Positions 1-10,721 of a DNA stretch of 64,000 nucleotides are shown piece after piece; the first letter of the stretch is position 1, and each line of letters starts with the position of its first letter. The notes beneath the pieces were generated by a model. It ran no database searches. It was not told the origin of the DNA and saw nothing but the letters and a program-made list of their open reading frames with translations. The stretch is taken from positions 11,047,807-11,111,806 of the forward strand of contig OY783206.1 in NCBI GenBank assembly GCA_963678705.1, read 5' to 3'. This DNA comes from Panorpa germanica (Eukaryota > Arthropoda > Insecta > Mecoptera > Panorpidae). The position numbers and the translations under genes were made by a program.

Positions 1-141
1 AAAGACACAAAACAACATGTGAATATTTCGGGTGGCCCTTTGGCGTATCGATATCAATTTGAAGAAATTTATATCCATTACGGGACGGATAATAAGCAAG
101 GGTCAGAGCATCAGATACAGGGATATACATTTCCGGGTGAG
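1..141 (+). CDS. CA10: CARP exon (partial at window edge)
   Basis: Open in frame 1 for 47 codons from the first base, ending GAG before a GTGAG donor at 142. It encodes the HVNISGGP segment, IYIHYG (active-site strand with Tyr in place of His94) and QGSEH, ending FPGE. The 5' splice border lies outside the window. Confidence 0.92.
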
Positions 142-3100
142 GTGAGATAAATATCCACTTCCTTTTAGGGTTAATGAGATAAGGGATAGGACGCACAATG
201 CCATTATGTTTGATTATTATCAATAAAAAGTTAATTATTAGAACATGGCCTTGAGCTTAAATTAATTAAAATATATGTACCTATTATATCCTATATTACT
301 TTAGAAGTATTTTTCCAACTTTAGGTTTTCTTATACTTTTACATAGAAGTACTATCTTAAAAAAGCATCTTTGAAAAAGCGTAATTGCAATTTGAAATCC
401 AGATATATTATTTTTATACTGTAATAGGTATATTTCATAAAATTGGTTTTTTTTTTCTGCGTTGCAATTTCTAATTAGATTTTATCATCCTCTAATCTTC
501 TTTAACAAAAAATGAAACTGCTCTTTACAAAATATGCTTAAAATTGGACGTCTCTCCAGCCTTACTCTAATTTTGCTTATGTCTTCCTGCCTTACTATAC
601 TACACTCAATTTCCCTTTCACACATTGCCACCTGCACTTCGTCGATCAGATCCTAATGCTTCTATTCCCCTACCTCCACTAAACCTATTGCTTCCACTTT
701 GTTTGCGTGGTCTCAATATTCATCATTTTGCTTTATCTAATTCTTTCCTCCAGTACTTTTCTCTATTATTCACTTCCTCCATACTTTTCCACTTCTCCAC
801 CTCTTTGCATATACCACTCTTCTACGTTAACCTCCTTTCTCCAAGATCCGAGAACACAAAAATATTTGCAAATCAATAACTTTTGCAAAAGAAATTTCTG
901 AAAATCTTAATTTTAACTTTGTGATATATAATGGTATACACACACTAAATAATATAGCTTCTTTTTATTTCTTTCCGTCTTGGATCCTGTTATTATTTTA
1001 AGCAAATTAAACCAGAAAGAACGTTCACCGTAGATTTATATCTGACTTTGTAAAATATGTGATGCGGACTGAAAAATATAGAATAAAATGCCTTATAAAG
1101 TCAGTGGCGGATTGGACAGGTGAATTGTTTTTCTCCAAAAAATTTGTATGATTAATACGCGAGGGTAATCAGAAAAGTTGCAGGCCTAACACAAAAGCCA
1201 ACAATTTTTTTTGTCAAATTCAGTTTCATTTCTCAACATAGTCTTATTGTAATGGTACACTGATAGAAGGATTTTTTTGTATTTAACAAGATTTGTTAAT
1301 ATTTAATAAATAATTTATTAGAGGATAGGTCCTTAACAAATATTTATTAACAGTTAATAAATCATTTATTAGCAGCTATTTTTTTGTCCTAACCAAATAT
1401 TTATTACTATTTAACAAACGATTTATTAATATATAAAAAATGATTTAGTCGTATGTCGTATATTACCATGATGCGCACGCACACACGAGTATTCTGTTAT
1501 GTATATATATACATATTTATTTACAACTACGCATTAAGTATAGCCATCTACCAACACCCACCACCAACAAAATATTTTTTAACTATTAACAAATCTTATT
1601 TGGTGGAAATAAATATTTTTTTCAATATATTAAAGCTTCTTAATAGTTACAAAAATTTTGTTCTCATAAAAAATAGATTTAGTTAATACTAACGAATATT
1701 GTTAATAGTATAAAAATATTTTTTTCACCCAAAAAAATATCTGAAAAAGATTTTAATAAATTGATTTATTAAATACAAACAAATCCTTCTATCAGTGTAT
1801 AAACTTTATCTTTCTATGGTCCCATCTGTTTAACCTATCCAAATAATGCTTAGCATCTTATTCTGTAAATTAGTCGTTTACCAATGTAAATGAAAATCTC
1901 CGTCCTCCGAATGAAACTTTGAGCCTATGAAAAGAAAAAAATACGTTGAGTGGTCAATCAATTAGAATCCTAATACGTAAATTTTTTAGCCGTGGCAACT
2001 GTATGTCGTTTCTGATCATGAGTGAACAATTGCAGCAAACAACGCAGTCTATATCTAACAAACACGTTCGTTCGTATCCAATGAGTTTTTTCATCAACTT
2101 CACACTAAATGGCACCAATTCCTTCTTGAAGATGGTACTTGTTTCAATTTATACTCATTTATCAATTGCCCATTCATAAATCCGCCACTGCAAAGAACAG
2201 TTACTTCATTTCAAAAAAAGGAAATAATATTTATAAACCCCTCCTTTTTTTCCGCAGCATTATATTTATTATTCATGTTTCATTTGTATCCCGGTTTTGT
2301 TCCCTTATCCAGATACAGTTGTACGGGTTCAACAGGGAGCTCTACCACAATATGTCAGAGGCGCAACACAAGCCGCTGGGAATCGTCGCTATTTCATTAA
2401 TGATTCAGGTAAGAGTAATTACTTATTAATAGAATTATTAAAGCAATTAATATCTGTTGAAGTCTTATATGCTACCAGAGAAATATTTGATATTCTATGC
2501 GTATTTCAGATTGGGGAGAAACCGAATCCAGAACTTAGAATTATTACCAGCACGTTCAATAGGTTAATTTATAGAGGTAATTTTGATTGATTATTGATTT
2601 TTAAATAATAGTTTAGTTGTGTCGCTGATGTATAATGTGTCCCAAATCAGGTGGAAACTGTAACTCTTTGTTATATTTCAATTACTTTGTAGTAACCTAG
2701 CAATCTTGCACTTCTATGCAACAAGTAGAAAATTTACCTTTATTTGTGATAAGCAATCTAGTATTAAATTTGCATTGCAAGACAACTGCAAATCCCGTAA
2801 TATATATTAATTAATTGAGTGCTCTAGTGGCTCTTCAATCAAATAGCCCGCTTTGCTAATAAGTACTCACATTTAACTGGAGGTTTCCAAACAGTGGTAG
2901 TAAATTTAATCGTTTATAATTTCCTCGCTGTACAAATCCTTAAAGTGATTTTACAGTGATGCGGACACTTCTTCTGCACAGATTCTTAAACAAAATTATT
3001 TTGTTTCAATTTTGAAAATATATGCATTATTTGACCAACTTTTTCTCATATTTGAAATTTTTTAATTCGATTTTGAATTAGATATGAATACCAAAGTTTC

Positions 3101-6100
3101 CTACATACAAAATACCAAATTTCAACTTTCTAGCGTAATATTTACCGTTGCCAAAAATTCTAACATCTAGAGATAGTGATGTCGTTCAGTAAAGTGGTAC
3201 AATCACCCTTATCAGTTCATTGAATGCCTAGATAAGGCTACTTTCTATATACAGCAAACCAATTGTTTTCAAAAGGCTAATTAGCCGTTAACGCATGCGT
3301 TATTTACAAAGTGAATATGGGTTGATTATCTAACACGCAATCTTTTAAATATCTGATGATGACTTAAAGAACAAAATTAAAAATGTCATAATTGCTCATG
3401 AAGGAAGAATAGAACGAAGAAATTGATAACAAATTAAGAGATGTGAAGCTATCAACTTGCAAACAAGAATTACCGGTCGGGCTAAATAGAAAGGTGAAAG
3501 TAGTAATATGTAGACTTATTATCAGAACAATCTTCATACAAATCTTACGCATATCTACTAATTTAAAAGAGAACCACAACCTATCTGTGAACTAACACTA
3601 ACAATGTTCAAAACGATTATTTGAAAGCAAAGAAAGTTTAAAAAATCTTATTGATTGTACCAGTCAATCTACTTTGATCTCTGAATTTTAAATACCCATT
3701 AAATACTCGTATTTGTAAGTTATAAATTATGTATTTTAAGTGCTAATAAGTATCGAAAGTTTATGTACTCAAAAATTTTTTTTTTTTTAAATCTGATAAT
3801 AAAAAAATTGGACTTACTCTGCTTTCAAAATAAACAACTCCTACATATAACTAATACTAATAAATTATACAGGATATATTTTAATTATAAATGAATTGTT
3901 TATCCTTTCAGGAGCACAAACCCCCATCAAATTCCTATCTTTGCACAGTTTACTCCCTAAAACTGATCACTTCATCACATATGAAGGATCTACCACACAT
4001 CCGGGATGCTGGGAAACCACTGTCTGGATCATCCTTAATAAACCGATCTACATAACAAATCAAGAGGTCAGTAAATTTCACTAATATCCTTCACCCTTAA
4101 ATAAATAATCCGCTATTCAAAGAAAATAAATTTAATAGAAATTTTTGTAGGTGGATCGTAAAATAAAAATATGTTTTTGTTAACAGCTGTATGCATTACG
4201 AAGGCTTATGCAAGGCTCAGACGAGAAACCTAAAGCTCCGCTAGGCAATAACGCGCGCCCCCTTCAACCCCTACATCACAGAACCCTTAGGACAAATATT
4301 AACTTCCACATTCAACAGGTGGGGTCTTATTCAAATCATTTACATACCTCGTAGAGCAATGGTGTTGAGGGTATCATTATTTCCTTCCTTCTGTTGCGCC
4401 TTAGATTTGTTTGTTTGTTATTTTATCACTGTCTCAGAGTATTAGGAGTCTGGTTCCTTTAATATAAGCTTCTATTTAACTTACACATGCTGTTTGTTTA
4501 CTTTGAAACTATTTTCTAATAAACTATCGAACTTAATTTATACATGGATACTCTTTGTGGATGGAAATTCTATAAATGAGTAATTAAAAATGGCGCCCCA
4601 CGCTTTTATTATTAAATTATATGATAAATAATTTAAATTTACACGTTTATCTTAAAAGTACAGTCACTACAGTGTGGGATCGCTTTTAGATATCATTCCC
4701 ACCTACTTTTTAAGTTTTTTTTTATTGTTTATCCTTACATTGTATGTTTCAATCGTAGAACCAATGCGTTTCTTGTACAGTTTTAATTTTAGACCGCTCG
4801 CACACGGGTCGGTAAGTACCAAGCAAAAACTACGTTTGGTATGTCTGCAATATGTCGATCGGTTGCTGCTTAATACATTTTACATCAAGTTCGCACACGG
4901 GTCGGTGCGCTAGGGGTGCAACGCGACTTGTACGCGGTATGCGGCCATGCAGCAATCACATTCGGCAGAGGCTTGACGTTTGAAGAATGCAGACTGGTTT
5001 TGTTTTTCGTACAAGATCATAAAACTAAAACTAATAAAATAAATAGAGAAATATGCTTTGATATATAACTTTATATTGACAGATTATTCAAATAAAGTTG
5101 AAACCGAAGCGTGTGCGAGCGGCGTTAGGTTTAATTTCTTGACGTACTTAATGTGTCGTGCGTCAGTAATATATGTTATTCGTTATTAATTATTATTTTC
5201 ATTTAATATAAATTATTATATTAAATATAACTATTTTATTTTTTTAATTGTCACAAGTCGAAAAATAATTTTACTATTTTACATTATTATTATTTATTGT
5301 TTATTGTTCCCCTTTCGGCTTTACAATCTACATTCTTAATACATATTTCAAATTACAATTAAATTTACATTATTCTCCACCAGCTTATTTATTCTCCTGT
5401 TTTTCTTTCCTTCTTACTATTTCCGCCATCCACCTCTTTCCTTCACTGCCTCCCTTTAATAGCTGGCCGATATTCCTTTCGCTCGCTACTTTTCCTTACA
5501 CTCAAACTTAATGTGCTCCAGTGTTTCGTCCTCCGCTCCGCACATTCTACACTTTCTTTCCTCACTCTTTTCCCAGTATCTGTTTCCTTTTTCCTCATTT
5601 CCCAATCTAAACCTTGCTGTTCTTCTTATGTGTTTTATGTCTTTTTCTATAAGGTACTGAGGCACATTATTTTTTCACAACCTTTTATATCTTTTATTGT
5701 AGTTACTTTTTTCTATTTTTCCCATTCTCTCCTGCTGTTGTATCTCCTTATCCCTTCTCCTTAGCTCCTCTTCCATACTTGCGCCACCTTCTCTTCTTCT
5801 CTCTGCCTCCTCGATCGCCATTCCATTCCTTTCAAAGTACTCCTTTCTCTTTTTTGGACCTCCTCCCCCCCCATTTTTATGCTATCCTCTCTTATTTTCT
5901 TTAAAATTTTTACTATTTTACATATTATAAGTTATTTATATATAAACTATACATGTTTTATGTTTTACAAAATTTGAATATGAAAACTTATGCAAAAATA
6001 AAACTAACATTGAGAATGATACTTTATTCTACTAAGCTGTGATTTACCCTGTGAAACCCTGTAATTTTGAACTAATACATGAATTGTATTTTTAGCCGGA

Positions 6101-7482
6101 CAAATGTGCTACAATGTATAAAGACAACTACTACAAAGGTAAAACTCATTAATAAATCATTATTGTAATTACAAAGGTTCGTTTCCTGTGAAGTACACAT
6201 TTAATGTTGATAACTAAAGAAATGAATATTTAAACATTTTTTGATATATACTTCTTTTGTGTTTTAACTTGTTCTTAAGATAATAAATATCCTACTTCAA
6301 CTGATATACAGACTTTAATCTTGATTGATAGCTTAACTTATAATTAATAAATATAACTACAGTATATCTTAATATATAGAGATATAAGTACTGTTAAGAC
6401 GCATAGGATTTATCGTAATACACATGGAAGAAAGGGAAGTGGTATGCGTATACACCGACAACTAAGAATTTTAATAAAATTATTGCAATTGTACTATCAT
6501 TGCAAGCGAGATTGCTTCAAAGCAAAACAATAATAATTGTTTTACTGTATAGCATTCCATGATTAATATCTCATGTCTCTAGATCACATATTGATAACGA
6601 ATGAGCATCCTGTGTACATTCACCTAAGTACAACCCTATTCTTTACATTAGGCGTTATTGCACTGGCCTTACGGATATCAGGTACCCCCATAACTATGAA
6701 AATAATGTAATGTAATGTAAAATTATGTATAATATATTACAATCCTTTTACAAAAGATTTATATAGGCTACACAGGTTAAGAAGATTTAATTTAGCACTC
6801 AGTAAGTCAGAATCTCTAAATTACAATAACTACTTCTCCCTTTTAATCAGTTCACCTCTCCGAAAACTAACTAACTTCTTCACGGTACTGACAAATTATA
6901 AAGCTTAGAATACGAGAAACTGTACATCTAATTTCAAACAAATTAAAATAAGTTTAAATATATCAAAATAATTGTATTTTCAGTGTTTTAAATTCAACTA
7001 ATAAATATTCAGAAACAATAATAATAACTACGTTAAATAAAGTTAACTATATATTAAATTTCAAGTGTCAAAATGATACTTATACAAAATGGGAACGTAA
7101 TTAATACAGTCAGTTCCTGTTGATACAATTTGTCAATTTTTAAGAAATATAAGTGAATTGAAATCGATGTTTGTGTATTACATGTAATAAATTTGAAAAG
7201 GGATAATGTTGTAAATTTTAGAAAAATTAAACGTGGCTTTTATTTTTATAATAACAATTAAATTGAGCGCATACTTGCAAGAAAACTGCCTGTCGTTTTA
7301 CTTCTATAAGCTTACGAATATTAAATATAAAATAGAAATTATTTATTAATTAAATTGTTTTTTTTTTATTCGTAGCATTTCACTTTTTGTTTCTCTTTGC
7401 AGCAAATAAATGGCCAAAGGATGACAACATGATGTCACGCGGATTGGTGGAAATGAGTCCAGCATTCCAATCAATTCACTGA
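1..7482 (+). CDS. CA10: Carbonic anhydrase-related protein (CA10/CA11-like), 3' part, seven exons
   Basis: Seven exons with GT-AG borders at 1-141, 2313-2408, 2510-2576, 3912-4066, 4187-4318, 6096-6138 and 7403-7482 join in frame into 237 residues and a TGA stop. The peptide follows the alpha-carbonic anhydrase fold and is closest to vertebrate CA10/CA11: HVNISGGP, QGSEH, FITYEGS, WIILNKPIYIT and RTNINF occur in family order. By carbonic anhydrase II numbering His94 is Tyr (codon 70-72), His96 is kept (76-78) and His119 is Gln (2316-2318). The zinc site is therefore incomplete and hydratase activity is not expected. Members of this family are thought to be secreted or synaptic ligand-binding proteins; that role is known of the family, not seen here. 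Vertebrate CA10 has about 328 residues, so roughly 90 N-terminal residues lie upstream of the window. The symbol marks family membership; the insect orthologue may have another name. The last two exons are less certain than the first five. Confidence 0.9.
142..1101. other. CARP intron, first part
   Basis: Intron sequence with no exon-like segment. At 625-880 the minus strand is purine-rich and can be read as KEVEKWKSMEEVNNREKYW, which resembles the region beyond the zinc finger of R1-like LINEs. That similarity is suggestive only. Confidence 0.3.
1102..2190. mobile_element. DNA element with 12-bp perfect terminal inverted repeats
   Basis: CAGTGGCGGATT at 1102 and AATCCGCCACTG ending at 2190 are perfect inverted termini. 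CAG...CTG ends suggest a hAT-type element, but the flanking 8-mers do not match, so a target duplication is not shown. The interior has no intact ORF. A separate element (1258-1797) is inserted in it, leaving about 550 bases of its own sequence. Another copy of the same terminus stands alone at 29480-29491. Confidence 0.6.
1258..1797. mobile_element. Tc1/mariner-type MITE with TA target duplication, nested
   Basis: Termini CACTGATAGAAGGATTT and its inverse enclose 540 bases, with TA on both sides (1256-1257 and 1798-1799), as expected of the Tc1/mariner superfamily. The interior is built from repeated ATTTATTA-type palindromic blocks and has no transposase ORF, so it is non-autonomous. Confidence 0.8.
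2313..2408 (+). CDS. CA10: CARP exon, 32 codons
   Basis: A CAG acceptor at 2310-2312 and a GTAAGA donor at 2409 bound 96 bases in phase 0. The peptide begins IQLYGFNREL, aligning to vertebrate CA10 VQLIHYNHEL, and ends LMIQ. Gln replaces the zinc ligand His119. Confidence 0.92.
2510..2576 (+). CDS. CA10: CARP exon, 22 codons plus one base
   Basis: A TTTCAG acceptor ends at 2509 and a GTAATT donor starts at 2577. The 67-base exon encodes IGEKPNPELRIITSTFNRLI and ends with one base of a split Gly codon (phase 1), which the next exon completes. Confidence 0.88.
2577..3911. other. CARP intron with a dispersed repeat
   Basis: No coding signal. About 3000-3110 is the inverted counterpart of 21984-22080, sharing TTTGACCAACTTTTTCTC and its surroundings, so it is a dispersed repeat of unknown class. 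The rest is A+T-rich intron. Confidence 0.4.
3912..4066 (+). CDS. CA10: CARP exon, core beta-strand segment
   Basis: A CTTTCAG acceptor ends at 3911 and a GTCAGT donor starts at 4067. The peptide contains FITYEGSTTHPGCWETTVW and IILNKPIYIT, matching CA10 FITYDGSMTIPPCYETASW. The residue equivalent to carbonic anhydrase II Thr199 is kept. Confidence 0.93.
4187..4318 (+). CDS. CA10: CARP exon ending in the conserved RTNINF block
   Basis: A TAACAG acceptor ends at 4186. The exon is 44 codons: it begins LYALRRLMQG and ends RTLRTNINFHIQQ, the hallmark end of the CA10/11 domain. A GTGGGG donor follows at 4319. If that donor is not used, the frame runs 11 more codons to TAG at 4352-4354, giving a shorter alternative C-terminus. 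Confidence 0.92.
4790..5129. mobile_element. hAT-like MITE in CARP intron
   Basis: CCGCTCGCACACG at 4794-4806 is inverted at 5110-5122. Both sides carry TTTAATTT (4782-4789 and 5130-5137), an 8-bp duplication typical of hAT elements. The terminal motif TCGCACACGGGTCGGT also recurs internally near 4889. A related repeat at 53515-53760 runs straight across this point without the insertion, which confirms the borders independently. Confidence 0.75.
5285..5907 (-). mobile_element. R1-like LINE, 5'-truncated 3' end, with 16-bp target duplication
   Basis: The minus strand carries the C-terminal part of a non-LTR reverse transcriptase: KEYFERN, then ARFRLGNE, RYW and the zinc finger CRMCGAEDETLEHIKFEC (codons around 5499-5551), then GQLLKGGSEGKRWMAEI. 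The frame is broken in places. TTTTACTATTTTACAT flanks it at 5269-5284 and 5908-5923, a perfect 16-bp target duplication. The 3' tail toward 5285 is A+T-rich low-complexity. Compared with the copy at 55412-55862 it lacks roughly 240 bases between the ORF end and the 3' tail. Confidence 0.85.
6096..6138 (+). CDS. CA10: CARP short exon, 43 bases
   Basis: A TTTTTAG acceptor ends at 6095 and a GTAAAA donor starts at 6139. It encodes PDKCATMYKDNYYK plus one base. Phase in (0) and phase out (1) fit both neighbours exactly. The position matches the C-terminal tail of CA10, where NINFSLQ is followed by KDCPNNR. It is inferred from splice sites, phase and weak tail similarity only. Confidence 0.65.
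6139..7402. other. CARP intron with dispersed repeat
   Basis: About 6650-6905 is an inverted copy of 21418-21660. Shared blocks include ATTGCACTGGCCT, AGTTCACCTCTC and AATTACAATAACTA (each also found inverted). No protein can be read from either copy. The remainder is A+T-rich intron with no other feature seen. Confidence 0.5.
7403..7482 (+). CDS. CA10: CARP terminal exon with stop codon
   Basis: A TTTGCAG acceptor ends at 7402. The first two bases complete the Ala codon opened by the previous exon, then 25 codons run to TGA at 7480-7482. The tail YYKANKWPKDD is analogous to CA10 YRVNEWLLK. The final FQSIH stretch has no counterpart I recognise. Confidence 0.65.
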
Positions 7483-7511
7483 ACTGAAAGTAACCTAGGA
7501 TTACCAGCAAT

Positions 7512-7517
7512 AATAAA
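7512..7517 (+). terminator. Candidate CARP poly(A) signal
   Basis: AATAAA lies 30 bases after the proposed stop codon, and two more AATAAA hexamers occur within the next 40 bases. In DNA this A+T-rich the hexamer is common by chance, so it is only a candidate. Confidence 0.3.
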
Positions 7518-8573
7518 TAAACAGTGCTTAAAATAAATACAAATAAAAAAAGTGTCACTATATGAACAAACGAACCGTAGTGCTGATGATGTTGATGAGG
7601 TAGGGCTTTAACTATGTAAAACGTAAAATAAATGTAAAATAAAATCAATTTAGTGCTACATAACCTATAAAATCAACCGTGTATATCTAACTTCATGTAT
7701 ATTGTATTATTATTAAACTCAAATCACGTGATCTGATTGTAATTCGTATTAGTAGTGTGTCGCGGCGCCACTGTACCAGCGGAATCTAATAAAGTTTTTA
7801 TATAATATAATATATGTTATTTTACTGTTTTAATTTATTTAAAAACCATTTGTTTTTTTGTTTTTCTAGTTTTATTGAAATTGCCTTCATGTTTCCAATC
7901 CTCAATCCATGTACATAGAAGCTGCTCGAACATTAAGGACTAGCTAGGATGTCAGTATACGCAATGGGGTAAGTAGTCCTTTATTAAAGGAGATCATGAA
8001 TTGAATACTATTGAATTTCTGGAGAGCTTAGTCACTTTTCACACTGTCATTATCGCAATGTTGATAATAAAAGTTCTTATTATGTATCTGCATATATTTT
8101 TCATCTCATCGATTCGCTCCCAATGAAATAATAAACATAAATCTGTGCTCACGTTACAAACGTATATGCATTCATCCAGGTATGATCAGGATCTCTGCAA
8201 TTGTGAGTAGAACATAGTGCGGCACTTTGATTTACAGCCGTATGAATCATATACGGGGTTATGGAATACATATTTCCAAGGTATAGTAATGTATTGTTAA
8301 ACATTAAAATAGAAAGCCAATTTTCAAAATTTTAATTTTAAATTTAGTTTTGTATTTATTAAAGCCTTCTGCTAGTCATGACCCAAATAATTTGTGTTAT
8401 TTGTGTATCTAATTTTGTGGGGGTGACAAGTAAATTTAGGAAATTACATCAGAAAGGAAGTACACATCCCTATACTAACTAACCCTAATATAAATGTCAA
8501 CAAGAGCCTTTGTCTAATTTTGTTTAACTTCAAACAAACGTAGTTATACCAGTCACCTTCGAATGTCCTACAA

Positions 8574-8602
8574 CACGTGTCACGTGACACGTGACACGTG
8601 AC
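8574..8602. repeat. Four-unit tandem repeat of CACGTGW (E-box palindromes)
   Basis: CACGTG occurs at 8574, 8581, 8588 and 8595, an exact 7-base period. Each unit is a canonical palindromic E-box, the binding sequence of bHLH-zip factors such as Myc/Max or USF. No gene start is recognised nearby, so a regulatory role is open and a simple tandem repeat is equally possible. Confidence 0.8.
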
Positions 8603-9007
8603 AATGTAATGATTTATCAAATCTAAACACAAACAATATTTTACTTCGACCGAATTGAATACGAATATGTACACACATATACAAATATTTTCACAAGAAT
8701 TGTACAATCAATTTATTTGAAAATGATTTTTATTTTTCATAGAAGCACAATACATTTTCATTGAATGATATTTTCCATATATCACCAACACAAAGAAAAG
8801 TATTTTTAAAGGCACATTTTTTTACATCCGACGTTTATGATTGACTCAAAAATAAAATGGAATAAATCGTAGTATATGTGTATATATCACAGGTGGACAG
8901 AATTGTAAAAGAAGGGGCCTATTTAGAAAATAACAATTTGTTGAAATTACTTGGTTTAGCAAAGTTCATTCTTCTATAGTCTGATCAAAGTAGTTCGTTT
9001 AAAGTAT

Positions 9008-9177
9008 TACGCTAGAATCACATTCGAACCGTATACGTATGCTTAACGCGTGAACCTTTGCCGCACGCCTATGTTGGTCCTTTTCGGATTCACATGGTCA
9101 GAAAAGGACAGACATAGGCGGGCAACAAAGATACGCGTGTATATGATTTCAGTATAAGTTCGGTTTTCGCTCAGACT
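9008..9177. mobile_element. Long imperfect palindrome (fold-back or MITE)
   Basis: Arms around 9049-9087 and 9103-9139 are inverted copies, sharing CGCCTATGT and GTCCTTTTC, with a loop of about 15 bases. Weaker inverted similarity extends outward to about 9008 and 9177. No ORF. It is more G+C-rich than its surroundings. No target duplication was identified. Confidence 0.5.
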
Positions 9178-9482
9178 TCGTCGCTCAGAAATCTTTACCG
9201 TTCAAGTAAATCAATGGTTTTTTGCAATTATACGGACTGCGGTATTTTTTCTCATTAAAAAACAATGCTTTATCAATACACGAAATTTAGGTTTTTCCAT
9301 TGCTTTGAAAATTAAAAAAGTAGCGTCACTAAGACCATTGTAACTCGTAAAGTATAGTTCTGAATGTTATGTAATTTTGACACGTATCACTTTAAGGTTG
9401 GTACTATCTAAAAATCATATGAAATTATCAATAGTGGCATCTATATGGCATTCTACGAATTTATTGAATAATGTATTATACA

Positions 9483-9676
9483 GCGTCTTTCAACAAGAGA
9501 TGACATCAACATAGAGTCAACATAATAGTCTCATTAATAGTGGTGCTATCTTTTATTTTAATCCAAAGTACAAACTTAGTAGCTAATAATGAAACACAAT
9601 AATTGCTAATGATTGTTGTAAAATGACAGTTAAAAGAAAGTGCGAAATATAAATTACAGTTCTTGTTGGAAGGCTC
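9483..9676. mobile_element. MITE, same family as 16066-16292
   Basis: Left end GCGTCTTTCAACAAGAG, right end inverted as TTCTTGTTGGAAGGC. The interior shares TTTTATTTTAAT, AAAGTACAAACT and the following bases with 16066-16292, which establishes a family. No coding capacity. Confidence 0.65.
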
Positions 9677-10721
9677 CATATAAGACAGCATGATAATTCT
9701 ATTGCATTGGCCTATGTTTCGTTTAATATGCATATGTGCTTCTACTTTTTTAATCATCTGTGAAAACGAAAATCGATAACAAAATTGGCCCTTCAGTCAA
9801 AGTTTGTGCATCACTGTATACATGCGACATATACAATGATAAATGTATACGGATCCGTCTGTCTGACATTTTTATATATCTGTTCCTGTCATAACTTCAA
9901 GTGTGTTGAAGTTTCTTTAAGTATTTATCATATTTTTTTAGTTATTTCATATACTTAACCGTACAGAATTAATATTGCATTGCACTTTTAGTGACAATCT
10001 TTATAAATAAAATAGAAAAAGAAGAGCAAACAAGTCGAACGTCAATATCTACTTTTATTATTATTTGACAATATTTTACTTTCAGAAATGTAAATATTAG
10101 AAGAATAATTAGATTTTAAACCAGGTTGAAAATTGTCTTTCTGTACGGGTTTAAAATTTACAAACTCGCTAAAATCTTATTTCAAGAATTATATACTCCT
10201 TGGAACAGTTTATATGACTTCATGTTAAGACAAATAAGAAAATTTGTCGGTGAAACTCTTCGTTTTTCATTTCTTACAATACGGTGTTGCGGTCTTCACA
10301 TACAGACCCATAAATGTTTCATAATATTCTCGTTTTCCAAATTTGCATCCCAATAGCTCTTCCTCAAAGACAAAATCTTTGATTCTTGCTTTGGTGTAAC
10401 TTTATATGTCATAATTTTAGGTTTACAAATTATATAACCAAATTCTGTAATGTAACTGTTATGTAATGTAAATGACAGACGCTGCTTCAGAAGAAGTGTG
10501 TATGCGCCAAAGGCCAGTGACTGGCAGCTGTTTATCGTGAAGCCTCCTCTTTCGAATTCAGTACCTTCCGCTTCTGTAAATAAATCAGTATAGCCGTACC
10601 CTTCGTTTGCATGTTAAGTGTAACAATAGAGCAAGAAATTGTTGCGAAATTTGACATGAAACTTGGAAAAACTGCTACTCAATCAATGAATGATCATCGC
10701 GTTGACGTGTTTTTGTGTATT
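9677..10721. other. Intergenic, nothing identified
   Basis: A+T-rich sequence. The open frame at 10126-10356 has hydrophobic, low-information composition and no recognisable motif. Confidence 0.4.

Larger units (their letters stand above)
7483..9007. other. Intergenic, probable CARP 3' UTR at its start
   Basis: No ORF with recognisable content. The first few hundred bases are probably 3' untranslated sequence. The one structured feature is the CACGTG array at 8574-8602. Confidence 0.4.

Noticed and set aside
4674-4913. 79-codon plus-strand frame in the CARP intron
   Set aside because: It runs from repeat sequence into the hAT-like MITE and repeats its terminal motif; not a gene.
8574-8602. 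The CACGTG tandem considered as a CRISPR-like array
   Set aside because: The period is 7 bases with no spacers, and the genome is eukaryotic.
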